A DNA stretch of 64,000 nucleotides. It comes from an uncultured Bacteroidota bacterium. GTDB lineage: Bacteria; Bacteroidota; Bacteroidia; Flavobacteriales; Flavobacteriaceae. The DNA is taken from the NCBI GenBank assembly GCA_902518355.1, contig CABYFY010000001.1:124001-188000 (forward strand), in the 5' to 3' direction. The notes under the pieces were generated by a model, which searched no databases, was not told the origin of the DNA, and saw only the letters and a program-made list of their open reading frames with translations. Of the stretch, positions 1 to 8,753 are shown one piece after another. The first letter of the stretch is position 1. Each line of letters starts with the position of its first letter. The position numbers and the translations under genes are program-made.

Positions 1-1489
1 CATCATTATAAGGTAATTCAAAGTTTATTTTAGCGCTTGAATTTTCTTCTTCAGTGTATTTTTGTGCTTGTTCAAAATGTCTGAATCCATATTCAGCAGG
101 ATCATTCCATTCATTTCCAGAAAAGTTAAATACAGGATATTCAGGATCACTCAAATCAATTGAGTTAAGTGGAACACTACTATTTTGAAACCTAACATAT
201 CTTTCATTAGGTCTTTCTTCGCTAGCTTTAGATGTACTTACTTTCCAATCAATTTGTAAATTTCCAGCTAAGTGATCACCACCAAACGAAATTTTACTAA
301 CTCTTTGATCTTCTAATCTTCTGTTGTCATTTATATCATCACCAATACCACCTTTTGTTTGTTTTCTAACCCTTACTCCTTCTGAAGGATCAGCTGTCCA
401 ATCATCGATATTTGCAATTCTTACTCTAAATCTATTTTCCCAATCATCTCTGTGATTGTATATGGTCTTTAAAAATAAAGAGTTGTTATCATTTATTTCA
501 TAATCAAGGTTTAAACCAACGCTCCTTCTTGTACGCTTTACATCATATCTTCTTATATCATGTTCTCCAATAGCGCCTTCTTCAGCCCAATCGTCTGGAT
601 CATTCCATTCAAATTCAATATTATCCGATCCATAACTTTTGGTTTGAATAGACGTACTAAATGAGTAGCTAAGTTTATCGTTCATTTTATCTGCCATTAC
701 AAAAGCAAAATTAGAGTTAGAACCATCTGATCTAATAGGTTCATCACCTGCTGAAAGAGTTGCAGATGCCCTGAATGAGCTTGGATTTGATCTTGTTACT
801 AAATTAACAGAACCTCCAATAGCATCTCCTTCCATATCAGGGGTCATGGATTTGTTAACCTCTATTGTTTGAATCATGGCTGAAGGAATCAGGTCAAGTT
901 GAACATTTCTATTATCACCCTCAGCAGACGGAATTCTATCTCCGTTAAGTGTTACAGAGTTCAATGCCGAAGCAAAACCTCTTATCACAATATTTCTAGC
1001 TTCACCTTGGTCTCCTTGCATAGACACCCCAGCAACTCTCTTTAAAACGTCACCGACATTGTCATCAGGAAATTTTCCAACCTGGTCAGCAGAAATAATG
1101 TTCGTAACGTTTAAATCAGATTTTTGCTGATTTAACCCTTTAACAATTCCACTGGAATACCCAGAGACAACAATTTCAGCTAATTCAGTAGCTGATGGCT
1201 CTAATGTAAAATCTTTTGTAGTTGTTGAGTTATCGGTTAACTCAACAGATGCAGTAGCACCTTCAAATCCTATATAGGATACTTTAATTTCAACAGAACC
1301 AGAATCCAGATTTACAAATCTGTAGAATCCGTTAAAATCAGAAACAGCACCTTTATCTCCGTCAACTATTAATGTAGCACCAGGAAGAGGAAATCCGTTT
1401 GAATCAATAACTCTACCCTTTAGGTTTGATTGCGAAAATGCAAATGTAAAAGAAAATAGAGTTAAAACAAGAAGCGTAATTTTTTTCAT
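1..1489 (-). CDS. TonB-dependent outer-membrane receptor, C-terminus cut by window edge
   Basis: Open frame from an ATG at 1489 down to base 1 without a stop; about 496 residues are visible. The N-terminus is a signal peptide (MKKITLLVLTLFSFTFAFSQ). Residues about 22-100 form a carboxypeptidase-regulatory-like beta-sandwich, and about 115-220 the plug, with the stretches RNIVIRGFASALNSVTLNGD and GDAIGGSVNLVTR typical of the large TonB receptor family first described in Caulobacter and Xanthomonas. The barrel begins after that and is incomplete. It should import a substrate across the outer membrane using TonB-ExbBD energy; the substrate cannot be read from the sequence. It lies downstream of a second receptor on the same strand, but a 114-bp gap with a conserved palindromic element suggests its own control. 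Family confident, substrate unknown. Confidence 0.93.
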   Translation of the reverse strand, partial: MKKITLLVLTLFSFTFAFSQSNLKGRVIDSNGFPLPGATLIVDGDKGAVSDFNGFYRFVNLDSGSVEIKVSYIGFEGATASVELTDNSTTTKDFTLEPSATELAEIVVSGYSSGIVKGLNQQKSDLNVTNIISADQVGKFPDDNVGDVLKRVAGVSMQGDQGEARNIVIRGFASALNSVTLNGDRIPSAEGDNRNVQLDLIPSAMIQTIEVNKSMTPDMEGDAIGGSVNLVTRSNPSSFRASATLSAGDEPIRSDGSNSNFAFVMADKMNDKLSYSFSTSIQTKSYGSDNIEFEWNDPDDWAEEGAIGEHDIRRYDVKRTRRSVGLNLDYEINDNNSLFLKTIYNHRDDWENRFRVRIANIDDWTADPSEGVRVRKQTKGGIGDDINDNRRLEDQRVSKISFGGDHLAGNLQIDWKVSTSKASEERPNERYVRFQNSSVPLNSIDLSDPEYPVFNFSGNEWNDPAEYGFRHFEQAQKYTEEENSSAKINFELPYND

Positions 1490-1538
1490 TTTATTATAAT
1501 TTTATAAAGTAAAGTAACACTTGATTTGTAAAGTTAGT

Positions 1539-1566
1539 GTTAACTAAATAAAAATATTTAGTTAAC
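1539..1566. promoter_or_regulatory. Perfect 12-bp inverted repeat, candidate operator of the first receptor gene
   Basis: GTTAACTAAATA, a 4-base spacer, then TATTTAGTTAAC. It sits 49 bp before the ATG at 1489. No T run follows on the minus strand, so it does not look like an intrinsic terminator. The outer GTTAAC hexamers are 22 bp apart, the same spacing as in the element before the other receptor (4498-4525). Operator function is inferred. Confidence 0.5.
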
Positions 1567-1603
1567 ATTAATTAAGAATAAATTGATGATTATCAGCTAT
1601 ATA

Positions 1604-4420
1604 TTAAAACTTTAAACTATAGCCAATTGAAATTTCTGTACCTTGATTTCTGTATGTCCAAATTTCATCAGCGATGTTAAAAGATTCATAAACACTTTCT
1701 TTTTTACTATTTAGAATATTTTTTGCTTTAATGCTGATTGAAGATTTTCCATCATCATCTAGGTATTTAGTTAAATTGAAATTAAGACTGTGAAAAGGTA
1801 TTGTATAAACATCTGGAACAATTCCAGTACCTACCACCTCCAATGTTCTTCCTTGGACATTATAAAACAGTCCATATTGAAACCCAGTGTCTTCATTTAA
1901 AAATTCGATATTTGAATTTATTAGAAAAGGGGATTGACCTTGTAAGTCTCTGGTTGTTGAAATCGTTTCCCCATCTCTTGCAGCATTCAATCTATTATTA
2001 TATTCATCTTCAAACATTTCAAGAGATGATTCTATTAATGATGCGTTAAGTGAGAATCTCCATTTTCTGATATCATCAGAGATGAAGTTTAAGGGTTTCC
2101 TTATTTCAAATTCAGCACCATATACTTTAGCTGACCCAAGATTTCTTGCAGTTAATTGATTTGGGGCTGAAGCAAAAAATGTCAATTCAATTGGATCTTT
2201 AAAAGTTTTATAAAAACCACTTATTGCAATAATATCACCCTTATCTCCAAATACCTCATATCTAAAATCTATATTATCAATATAGGATGGCTTCAAATCT
2301 AGATTTCCAATAAATAACCTATCAGAAATTGCATCATAAATTTGAGCTCTTGAGGCTTCCTTAAAGGAAGGGCGCGCCGTAGTTTTTGAATACGAAGATC
2401 TTAAATTTGAATTTTCGTTTAAGCTCAAAATTAGATTTGCAGATGGATAAATATCAAAATTATCTATAATTTTAGAATTGTTAAATATCTCACTACCACT
2501 TTGGTTTTGGCCGGTGTAAAAGGACTGAAATAATTCTGTTCTAACACCCAATACAGACTTTAAATTCTTTAACAACTCAAGTTCATTTGAAAAGTATCCA
2601 GCATAGATTCTTTGTTCTCCTTCGTAAGAGTTAGCAGGTTGATAAAGATTGCCAAATAAAAGGTGAACACCTTGTTGTGATGTTGGAGTCCAAATGTTTT
2701 CAGAACTCAATAATGTATTTGCATCTCCATTTGTGACTACTGGATTCGTAGAGGTAAAAAGATAACTATCTAATTCAAAATCCCTGGATTTATAAGTCAT
2801 ACTACCACCAAATTTTAGCTTTGCAGGCTGTTCCTTAATTGTATATTTCTTCAAAAAATTAATTTGATTTGCAATATTAAATTCCGAAAGATCTCTCCAA
2901 ACTCTTTGCGGATACCCTGACGAACTAGGAGCAATTATTGCGGTTCCGTCCTGAGTAATTTGAAATGAGGTTGTTCTATGATCTTTATCTTTTACGGTTG
3001 AAAATGTTGGTGATATTTTCCATTCTGTTTTCCAACCTTTTTCCCCATTGTGTATTCCGTTCAACAAAATATTAGTAACTGATCTTTGAGTGTATTGTAT
3101 GACATCTTTTGTGTATTGCTCAATTCCTCCTCCAGCACCACCTTGTGAAGCTTCTTGATTAAAGAATCCTCCAACAGATTCACCATTTTGAATATGTAAA
3201 AGGTTAAATTTATATTTAGAATTTTCCCTTTTATAAACTAATCCAGCAAGACCACTAAGTATTATGTTATTTACACCTTCATCTCCAGAGCTTAGCCTAC
3301 TAGTAAGTAGATTATAATTGGATGTGTCATTTGGATCTTTAGTTAATCTGTTATCAATTCTGTCCTTGTAAAATGAAGTTTCATTTCTGTATGACAAAGA
3401 GAATTGATAACCCAATTTATCGTCTTTACCGACATCGAATTGATTGCCAGTCGTAAACCCAAAATTAAAATCATTTTTACTAGTTTTTCTTTCAGCTTTT
3501 AGAATTGGATTAAAAGATGAAGTGAGTTGGGTTAATACAATATCATTATCAAATGTCCCAGGAATATATTGAAATCTGCTAATAGGAATATCTCTAGATC
3601 CACTATCAAATCCAATAAAATCTGTATTCTCGTTTGGACCATTTAAATAATCATTTTTAAAATGCATTTCAGAGTTGTATGAAGTTCCTAGTGAAAAAGA
3701 TGATTCTTTTTTAGTTGGAAAGTCCTTGGTTACAATGTCAACAACACCTCCAGTAAAATCTGCAGGATATTCTGCCGCAGCACTTTTAATAACAATTATA
3801 TTTTCGAGAATATTTGTTGGAAAAATATCCATTTGAATAGTATTTCTGTCTGGATCTAGACCAGGAATATCAACTCCGTTTAAAATGGATTTCGTATACC
3901 TATCTCCAAGTCCTCTAACATAAACATATTTACCTCCTTGCACTGAAACACCAGGAACAGATTTTACAGCACTTGCAATATTACTTGCCCCAGCTTTCTT
4001 AATTCCTTGAGATGAAAGCCCGTCAAGCATTACAGCAGATTTTTTTTGAATATCTAATACAGCAGACTCAGTATTTTTTCTTACTGTAGTGGTAATTACA
4101 ATTTCATCTAAAGTATTAGTAGATAGAGTAACATCTAGTTGTTCAACTTCATCACTTTTTATAATTACTTCGCTTACTTCGATCGTTTGGTATCCAACAA
4201 AAGAGAATGTTAAAGTATATTCACCTGGTTCAAGATCTAATGAATATTTTCCATCAAAATCTGTTGTAGTTCCTATTGTTGAACCTTTAACAATTACATT
4301 TGCAAACGCCATTGGTTCGTCATATTCACCGTCCATTACTAAGCCACTAATTTTCCCTTCTTGAGAAAATATAATTGAGGTTAAGGCTAGTGTAAAAAAG
4401 AATAATAAGTTTTTTTTCAT
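1604..4420 (-). CDS. TonB-dependent outer-membrane receptor
   Basis: 938-residue receptor. I take the start at the ATG at 4420 (MKKNLLFFFTLALTSIIFSQ, a clean signal peptide). An in-frame ATG 17 codons upstream would put a basic, unsuitable tail before the signal peptide, inside a terminator-like hairpin. Residues about 22-98 are a carboxypeptidase-regulatory-like domain (GEYTLTFSFVGYQTIEV); about 130-240 is the plug (YVYVRGLGDRYTKSILNGVD, then EYPADFTGGVVDIVTKDFP); the rest is a 22-strand-type barrel ending in the terminal strand GTEISIGYSLKF. It would move an unknown ligand into the periplasm with TonB. The surface lipoprotein encoded just upstream (4532-5770) is a likely partner, although it is not a SusD homologue. 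Confidence 0.93.
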   Translation of the reverse strand: MKKNLLFFFTLALTSIIFSQEGKISGLVMDGEYDEPMAFANVIVKGSTIGTTTDFDGKYSLDLEPGEYTLTFSFVGYQTIEVSEVIIKSDEVEQLDVTLSTNTLDEIVITTTVRKNTESAVLDIQKKSAVMLDGLSSQGIKKAGASNIASAVKSVPGVSVQGGKYVYVRGLGDRYTKSILNGVDIPGLDPDRNTIQMDIFPTNILENIIVIKSAAAEYPADFTGGVVDIVTKDFPTKKESSFSLGTSYNSEMHFKNDYLNGPNENTDFIGFDSGSRDIPISRFQYIPGTFDNDIVLTQLTSSFNPILKAERKTSKNDFNFGFTTGNQFDVGKDDKLGYQFSLSYRNETSFYKDRIDNRLTKDPNDTSNYNLLTSRLSSGDEGVNNIILSGLAGLVYKRENSKYKFNLLHIQNGESVGGFFNQEASQGGAGGGIEQYTKDVIQYTQRSVTNILLNGIHNGEKGWKTEWKISPTFSTVKDKDHRTTSFQITQDGTAIIAPSSSGYPQRVWRDLSEFNIANQINFLKKYTIKEQPAKLKFGGSMTYKSRDFELDSYLFTSTNPVVTNGDANTLLSSENIWTPTSQQGVHLLFGNLYQPANSYEGEQRIYAGYFSNELELLKNLKSVLGVRTELFQSFYTGQNQSGSEIFNNSKIIDNFDIYPSANLILSLNENSNLRSSYSKTTARPSFKEASRAQIYDAISDRLFIGNLDLKPSYIDNIDFRYEVFGDKGDIIAISGFYKTFKDPIELTFFASAPNQLTARNLGSAKVYGAEFEIRKPLNFISDDIRKWRFSLNASLIESSLEMFEDEYNNRLNAARDGETISTTRDLQGQSPFLINSNIEFLNEDTGFQYGLFYNVQGRTLEVVGTGIVPDVYTIPFHSLNFNLTKYLDDDGKSSISIKAKNILNSKKESVYESFNIADEIWTYRNQGTEISIGYSLKF

Positions 4421-4433
4421 ATTAGTTTGTTTT

Positions 4434-4469
4434 AAAAAAAAGTGCCTGAGTAAAATTTTACTCAGGCAC
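4434..4469 (-). terminator. Perfect 28-bp palindrome plus T8: intrinsic terminator
   Basis: GTGCCTGAGTAAAA directly followed by its exact reverse complement (4442-4469), then eight T on the minus strand (4441-4434). It ends transcription from the lipoprotein gene (stop at 4532). It lies only 21 bp before the receptor start at 4420 and overlaps a TAGATTTG -7 box, so it separates the two genes' transcription. Confidence 0.8.
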
Positions 4470-4476
4470 AAATCTA
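4469..4476 (-). promoter_or_regulatory. Candidate -7 box (TAGATTTG) of the second receptor gene
   Basis: Exact match to the Bacteroidota -7 consensus TAnnTTTG on the minus strand, 48 bp before the ATG at 4420. No good -33 TTG is seen at the usual 19-bp distance, so an activator may be needed. Transcription would begin inside the first arm of the terminator palindrome. Confidence 0.45.
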
Positions 4477-4484
4477 TTTTATAA

Positions 4485-4525
4485 GTTAAGTAAACATGTT
4501 AACTAAACTTATTGTATGTGTTAAC
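4485..4525. promoter_or_regulatory. Repeated GTTAA(C/G) element, candidate operator
   Basis: Contains GTTAAGTAAAC (4485), GTTAACTAAAC (4498) and GTTAACAAATT (4520). The first two also form an imperfect 24-bp inverted repeat (4485-4508). GTTAACTAAA followed at 22 bp by another GTTAAC is the same arrangement as at 1539-1566 before the neighbouring receptor. Regulator unknown. Confidence 0.45.
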
Positions 4526-4531
4526 AAATTA

Positions 4532-5770
4532 TTACCAACCTAAACCAGCTGCAGCATTTGCATATGTCCATGCTAAAGCAGATGTGTCACATCCAACTGT
4601 TTGTGATCCAGCTGCAACATTTGAAGCAGTAGATCCAAAACCTGTAACAGTAACATTATCAGCTCTATTGTTAAATATTTCTTCTAGGCTATCACCATCT
4701 GGTACTTCAATCTGCCAAGTTCCAAAAGTTAATAAACCATCATTATAATTAGTCGCAACACCATCATTATCTAATTCAACATCTTTTCCTGCAAAGAAGT
4801 TATATGCAGCTACATTGTTAGATGCTCCCATCGCATTTGATCTGTAGTCAGCATACTCACCACCTTCAGCATCAAAATAACCAACCAATGTAATGTTGTT
4901 AAGTGTGAATGAATCCTCCATAGAACCTTCTGGTCCGTCAATCTCTAATCCATGGTCAGAGTTAGCTCCAGCAAGTACAATTGCATTGCTTACAGTACCA
5001 GAATATGCTTGGTCAATATCAATTAAATCATCACCACAAGCCCAAACAAGAGCATTGGTAACATCAACTGTTCCACCAAAGAATTCGATTCCATCATCAG
5101 AGTTAGCCACTACTTCAACGTTATTGATAGTAGTTCCGTTACCAACACCACCAAGTGTTAATCCGTTAATCTCATTATCTGCACCAATTACAGCACCACC
5201 GTGTCTAATAGATACATAAGAAATAGTTCCAGAATTATCACCCGCATTACTTCCTCCGTATAGACCAAATGTATCGTCTGCAGGAATTCCTTCAATTTGT
5301 AATTCAGAAACATCACCACTAAACGAAGAAGGTGCATTTCCTAATACTAATAGACCTCCCCAAAGACCTTGATCGGTAGCACCTAAATTAGTACCAGCGG
5401 TTTGTCCCACATCTATATTATCAGAAACAGAAGTAAAAATAATTGGAGCATCAGCTGTACCAACAGCATTAATCATTCCTCCTCTTGCAACTACAAGTGC
5501 AGAAGCTAAAGAACCTTGACCAGCACTACCTTTAATAATAGTACCAGCTTCAATGTTAAGTGTCGCACCAGCGTCTACAACAACTTTTTGGTTAAGAACA
5601 TAAATATTGTTCGAAGTCCAGTTGTGAGTTCCTTGAAGCATACCAGTAACATTAATAATTTCAGAAACTGGGTCTACTGGGTCTACTGGATCTACTGGAG
5701 CAGGGTCGTTATCATCGTCACATGCATTAAATGCAAATAAAGCGATTGCTAATAATAGTAATTTTTTCAT
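4532..5770 (-). CDS. Surface lipoprotein, right-handed beta-helix type
   Basis: 412 residues. The N-terminus is a lipoprotein signal (MKKLLLLAIALFAFNAC) followed by DDDND, an acidic tract of the kind that sends Bacteroidota lipoproteins to the cell surface. Residues about 23-36 are a VDP tandem repeat, probably a linker. The rest has recurring G, N and V short turns (INVTGMLQGTHNW, LVVARGGMINAVGTADAPIIFTS, LTLGGVGNGTTINNVEVV) consistent with a parallel beta-helix. Proteins of this kind often sit beside TonB receptors in marine Bacteroidota and are sometimes mislabelled as transporters. It ends in a terminator and precedes the receptor gene at 1604-4420. A ligand-binding partner role for that receptor is inferred. 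Any catalytic function is unknown. Confidence 0.75.
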   Translation of the reverse strand: MKKLLLLAIALFAFNACDDDNDPAPVDPVDPVDPVSEIINVTGMLQGTHNWTSNNIYVLNQKVVVDAGATLNIEAGTIIKGSAGQGSLASALVVARGGMINAVGTADAPIIFTSVSDNIDVGQTAGTNLGATDQGLWGGLLVLGNAPSSFSGDVSELQIEGIPADDTFGLYGGSNAGDNSGTISYVSIRHGGAVIGADNEINGLTLGGVGNGTTINNVEVVANSDDGIEFFGGTVDVTNALVWACGDDLIDIDQAYSGTVSNAIVLAGANSDHGLEIDGPEGSMEDSFTLNNITLVGYFDAEGGEYADYRSNAMGASNNVAAYNFFAGKDVELDNDGVATNYNDGLLTFGTWQIEVPDGDSLEEIFNNRADNVTVTGFGSTASNVAAGSQTVGCDTSALAWTYANAAAGLGW

Positions 5771-5880
5771 TATTGTTTTAGTTTTAAATTATGACACAAA
5801 TAAACAATCAGAATTAAAGATTTTAATAACCTTATCCTTAACTTTTTATTAATTAAATGTTATTGAAAGTAGAGTTTATG

Positions 5881-6573
5881 TTAAGTAATTGTTTTCTTCT
5901 TTTTCTTTATTTCGTAGTTATAACTTAACCTTAAGATATGAAGAGTTGGATTTTGATTATTTAAGTATTTTTGAATTAGATATCTTAGAGATAAACTTTT
6001 TCTTTTTTTCAGATTAAATTTTGTCCCCACATAAACCCTATACCTTTCATAATTTTCACCAAAGTTAATTTCGTCTCTAAGAAACATTTCAAAACCAATT
6101 CTCGGGTCGTATTTCCAATTTTTAATGTCGTATTCACTGTCTAATTTTAATCTCCAGAAATTTCTATGTTCTGGATTATCAATTTTATTTTGAATCTTCT
6201 TTTGATACTGGACTCGGAATCTAAAATTGAAATTTTTGTAATCAATTGCTTTTCTAATATAAGTGTGATATCTGTTAAATTTTTCATGGCCTTGAATTCC
6301 ACCTTCATCATCTAATTCGTCCATATTCCTATATCCTAATCCAAAAACTAAATTTTTTTGAATTTTAAAATCTGATTCAAGTTCAAAAAATGATTTCTTG
6401 TAAGAGTTTCCGATTGATTTTAGTCTAAGATCACCTGAAAAGTTAAGATTTACAAAATCGGTCAATTCGTATTCCACACCAACTTTTGACCAGCTTTCAT
6501 AAACTTCATTATTTTGTCCGAAAATTGTCAAAAACGACAAAACAAAAAATAGTAATGATAGTTTGATTTTAAT
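5881..6573 (-). CDS. DUF2490-like outer-membrane beta-barrel protein with a non-standard start
   Basis: About 230 residues. Alternating hydrophobic/polar strands with many aromatic and basic residues (DLRLKSIGNSYKKSFFELES, FRFRVQYQKKIQNKI, RYRVYVGTKFNLKKRKSLS) and a C-terminus rich in Y and L point to a small outer-membrane barrel of the DUF2490 type. The first usual start codon in frame is a TTG at 6540, but it lies inside the signal peptide. The frame is open 11 codons further up, to an ATT at 6573, where the reading KIKLSLLFFVLSFLTIFGQ gives a complete signal peptide. A stop lies five codons above. I annotate from 6573. It heads the minus-strand receptor locus and is divergent from the permease at 6636. 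Confidence 0.65.
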   Translation of the reverse strand: MKIKLSLLFFVLSFLTIFGQNNEVYESWSKVGVEYELTDFVNLNFSGDLRLKSIGNSYKKSFFELESDFKIQKNLVFGLGYRNMDELDDEGGIQGHEKFNRYHTYIRKAIDYKNFNFRFRVQYQKKIQNKIDNPEHRNFWRLKLDSEYDIKNWKYDPRIGFEMFLRDEINFGENYERYRVYVGTKFNLKKRKSLSLRYLIQKYLNNQNPTLHILRLSYNYEIKKKKKTIT

Positions 6574-6635
6574 TTCAAAATAATTTTAAATAAATATAAA
6601 TGAATATTATATTATAAAAGAATTTAAACTTAAAA

Positions 6636-7406
6636 ATGGAAATTTTAATAATAGCAATAGTAGCATTTCTAGCTGCACTTCTGACCTTTTTTTCTGGCTT
6701 TGGTTTAGGTACAATACTCACACCTGTGATGCTTATTTTTTTTCCGCCTGAAATTGCCATATCACTGACTGGAATTGTTCACTTTTGCAATAATATATTT
6801 AAGCTTTCAATTATTGGTAACCAATTTAATAAAGAGGTCTTAATTAAATTTGGAATACCAGCAGTTGTATTTGCGTTTGCAGGTTCATATTCCTTATTTT
6901 TTATTAGTAATGAAACATTTTTTAGTCACAGTTTATTTATTAATGGAACAGATGTTTCTTACTTACAATTTATAATCGCAATTATCCTAATATTTTTTGC
7001 GTTAATTGATTTAATTCCATTTTTTAAAAAGTTAAAGTTTAATAAATCCATACTTCCATTGGGTGGCATATTAAGTGGTTTTTTTGGAGGTCTTACGGGA
7101 AATCAGGGTGCGCTGAGAAGTGCCTTTTTGATTAAGATGGATTTAGATAAAACTGTGTTTATAGCAACAACCGTAGTAATATCTTTTTTTGTTGATCTCA
7201 CAAGAATTGGTGTCTACATATCTAACATCAAAGACTTTGAAATATCAAATTATGTTGTTCTTGGTTTAGCAGCAAAGCTTTCAGCGATTATAGGTTCTTA
7301 CATAGGATTCAAATCTCTTAAAAAGATAACTCTTAATTATATTAGAAATTTAGTTGCAGTTATGATTTTATTAATTGCATTTTTATTATTATTGGGGGTA
7401 TTATAG
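6636..7406 (+). CDS. TauE/SafE (TSUP) family membrane permease
   Basis: 256 residues with seven to eight hydrophobic helices. The family's duplicated glycine-rich motif is visible in both halves: FFSGFGLGTILTPVM near residue 18 and GILSGFFGGLTGNQGALRSAF near 150. TSUP permeases move sulfite, sulfoacetate and other small organic or sulfur anions across the inner membrane; the substrate here cannot be told. The gene stops 6 bp before dgt, so the two probably share a transcript, without an obvious shared pathway. Confidence 0.85.
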   Translation: MEILIIAIVAFLAALLTFFSGFGLGTILTPVMLIFFPPEIAISLTGIVHFCNNIFKLSIIGNQFNKEVLIKFGIPAVVFAFAGSYSLFFISNETFFSHSLFINGTDVSYLQFIIAIILIFFALIDLIPFFKKLKFNKSILPLGGILSGFFGGLTGNQGALRSAFLIKMDLDKTVFIATTVVISFFVDLTRIGVYISNIKDFEISNYVVLGLAAKLSAIIGSYIGFKSLKKITLNYIRNLVAVMILLIAFLLLLGVL

Positions 7407-7412
7407 TTTTCT

Positions 7413-8747
7413 ATGGAATGGGAAAAATTATTGTCTCTTAAGAGACATGGAGATGACTTTAAAAGAAAAAGAATTGATCAAGACGAAACAAGGCTTGGAT
7501 TTGATGTTGATTATGATCGAATCATTTTTTCTTCTGAGTTTAGGAGCCTTCAAGATAAGACTCAAGTAGTTCCATTTTCACAAGGTGATTTTGTTCATAC
7601 AAGACTTACACATAGTTTAGAAACCAGTGTAGTTGGCAGATCACTTGGTAGGAGGGTTGGTGTTGAAATTTTAAAAAAATATCCTCATTTAAAAAATGAT
7701 TTGGGTTATCACGCAAATGATTTTGGGGCCATTGTTGCTTCAGCCTCACTAGCTCATGATATTGGAAATCCGCCCTTTGGTCATTCAGGTGAAAAATCTA
7801 TTGGTCAGTATTTTATGTCAGGGCCAGGAAAAAAATTTGGTGAAATTTTAAATGATAAAGAATTTCAAGACCTATGTGATTTTGAAGGTAATGCAAATGG
7901 ATTTAAAATTTTAACGCAGTCACGACCTGGAAGAGAGGGAGGTTTAAGACTAAGCTATGCGACTCTAGGAGCTTTTATAAAATATCCAAAAGAGTCATTA
8001 CCAATCAAGCCAACCTCGGATGTTTCAGATAAAAAATATGGTTTCTTTCAAAATGAAAAAAACATATATTTTGATATTGCTAATGAACTTGGTTTATCTA
8101 AAAATAATGGAGGGTATAATAGACATCCTTTAACTTTTTTGGTTGAGGCAGCCGATGATATATGCTATACGATAATTGATTTTGAAGACGGAATAAATTT
8201 AGGACTAGTAGATGAGGATTATGCACTAGAATATTTAATTAATCTAGTTAGGGATTCAATTAACACAGAAAAATACCATTCTTTAAATAATACAATTGAT
8301 AGAGTTAGTTATTTGAGGGCTTTATCAATTAATACACTAATTAATGAAGCAGTTGAAATATTCATTGAGAATGAAGATGATATTTTGAATGGAAAATTTA
8401 ATGTGGCTCTTTTGAAAAAGAGTAAGTTCAAACCTCAAATTGCTGATATTATAAAAATTAGTATCGAGAAAATTTATGAATCAAAAGAGGTAATTGAGAA
8501 AGAGGTTGCAGGCTATAATATTATTAATAAATTATTAGATACTTTTATATCTTCTGTGAACAGATATTATGAAGGTTCTCAAACCAGTTATGATGATTTA
8601 ATAATAAAGTTATTACCTTCAACAACAAATTTAAATCATGATAATCTTTATTCACGACTACTTGAAATATGTCATTATGTAGCTTCCCTTTCGGACAGGA
8701 AAGCACTGAATGTTTATAACAAAATAACCGGTGTTGAATATCAATAA
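7413..8747 (+). CDS. dgt: Deoxyguanosinetriphosphate triphosphohydrolase (dGTPase)
   Basis: 444 residues. HD-domain hydrolase that converts dGTP to deoxyguanosine and triphosphate. The metal site is visible: THSLETSVVGRSLG (first His, residues about 66-79), LAHDIGNPPFGHSGE (HD pair, about 114-128) and the later Asp in LVEAADDICYTIID. Length fits the family. The start ATG at 7413 is 6 bp after the permease stop, and tadA follows after 6 bp, giving a tight three-gene run. It likely acts in control of the dNTP pool or phage defence as in other bacteria; that role is known for the family, not shown here. Confidence 0.92.
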   Translation: MEWEKLLSLKRHGDDFKRKRIDQDETRLGFDVDYDRIIFSSEFRSLQDKTQVVPFSQGDFVHTRLTHSLETSVVGRSLGRRVGVEILKKYPHLKNDLGYHANDFGAIVASASLAHDIGNPPFGHSGEKSIGQYFMSGPGKKFGEILNDKEFQDLCDFEGNANGFKILTQSRPGREGGLRLSYATLGAFIKYPKESLPIKPTSDVSDKKYGFFQNEKNIYFDIANELGLSKNNGGYNRHPLTFLVEAADDICYTIIDFEDGINLGLVDEDYALEYLINLVRDSINTEKYHSLNNTIDRVSYLRALSINTLINEAVEIFIENEDDILNGKFNVALLKKSKFKPQIADIIKISIEKIYESKEVIEKEVAGYNIINKLLDTFISSVNRYYEGSQTSYDDLIIKLLPSTTNLNHDNLYSRLLEICHYVASLSDRKALNVYNKITGVEYQ

Positions 8748-8753
8748 AATACA

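Noticed and set aside
4421-4471. N-terminal 17-residue extension of the second TonB receptor
   Set aside because: It would be encoded by the terminator palindrome and places extra residues before a complete signal peptide.
5668-5700. 9-bp tandem repeat in the surface lipoprotein gene
   Set aside because: It encodes a VDP linker after the lipid-anchored Cys; common in surface lipoproteins and too short to be remarkable.
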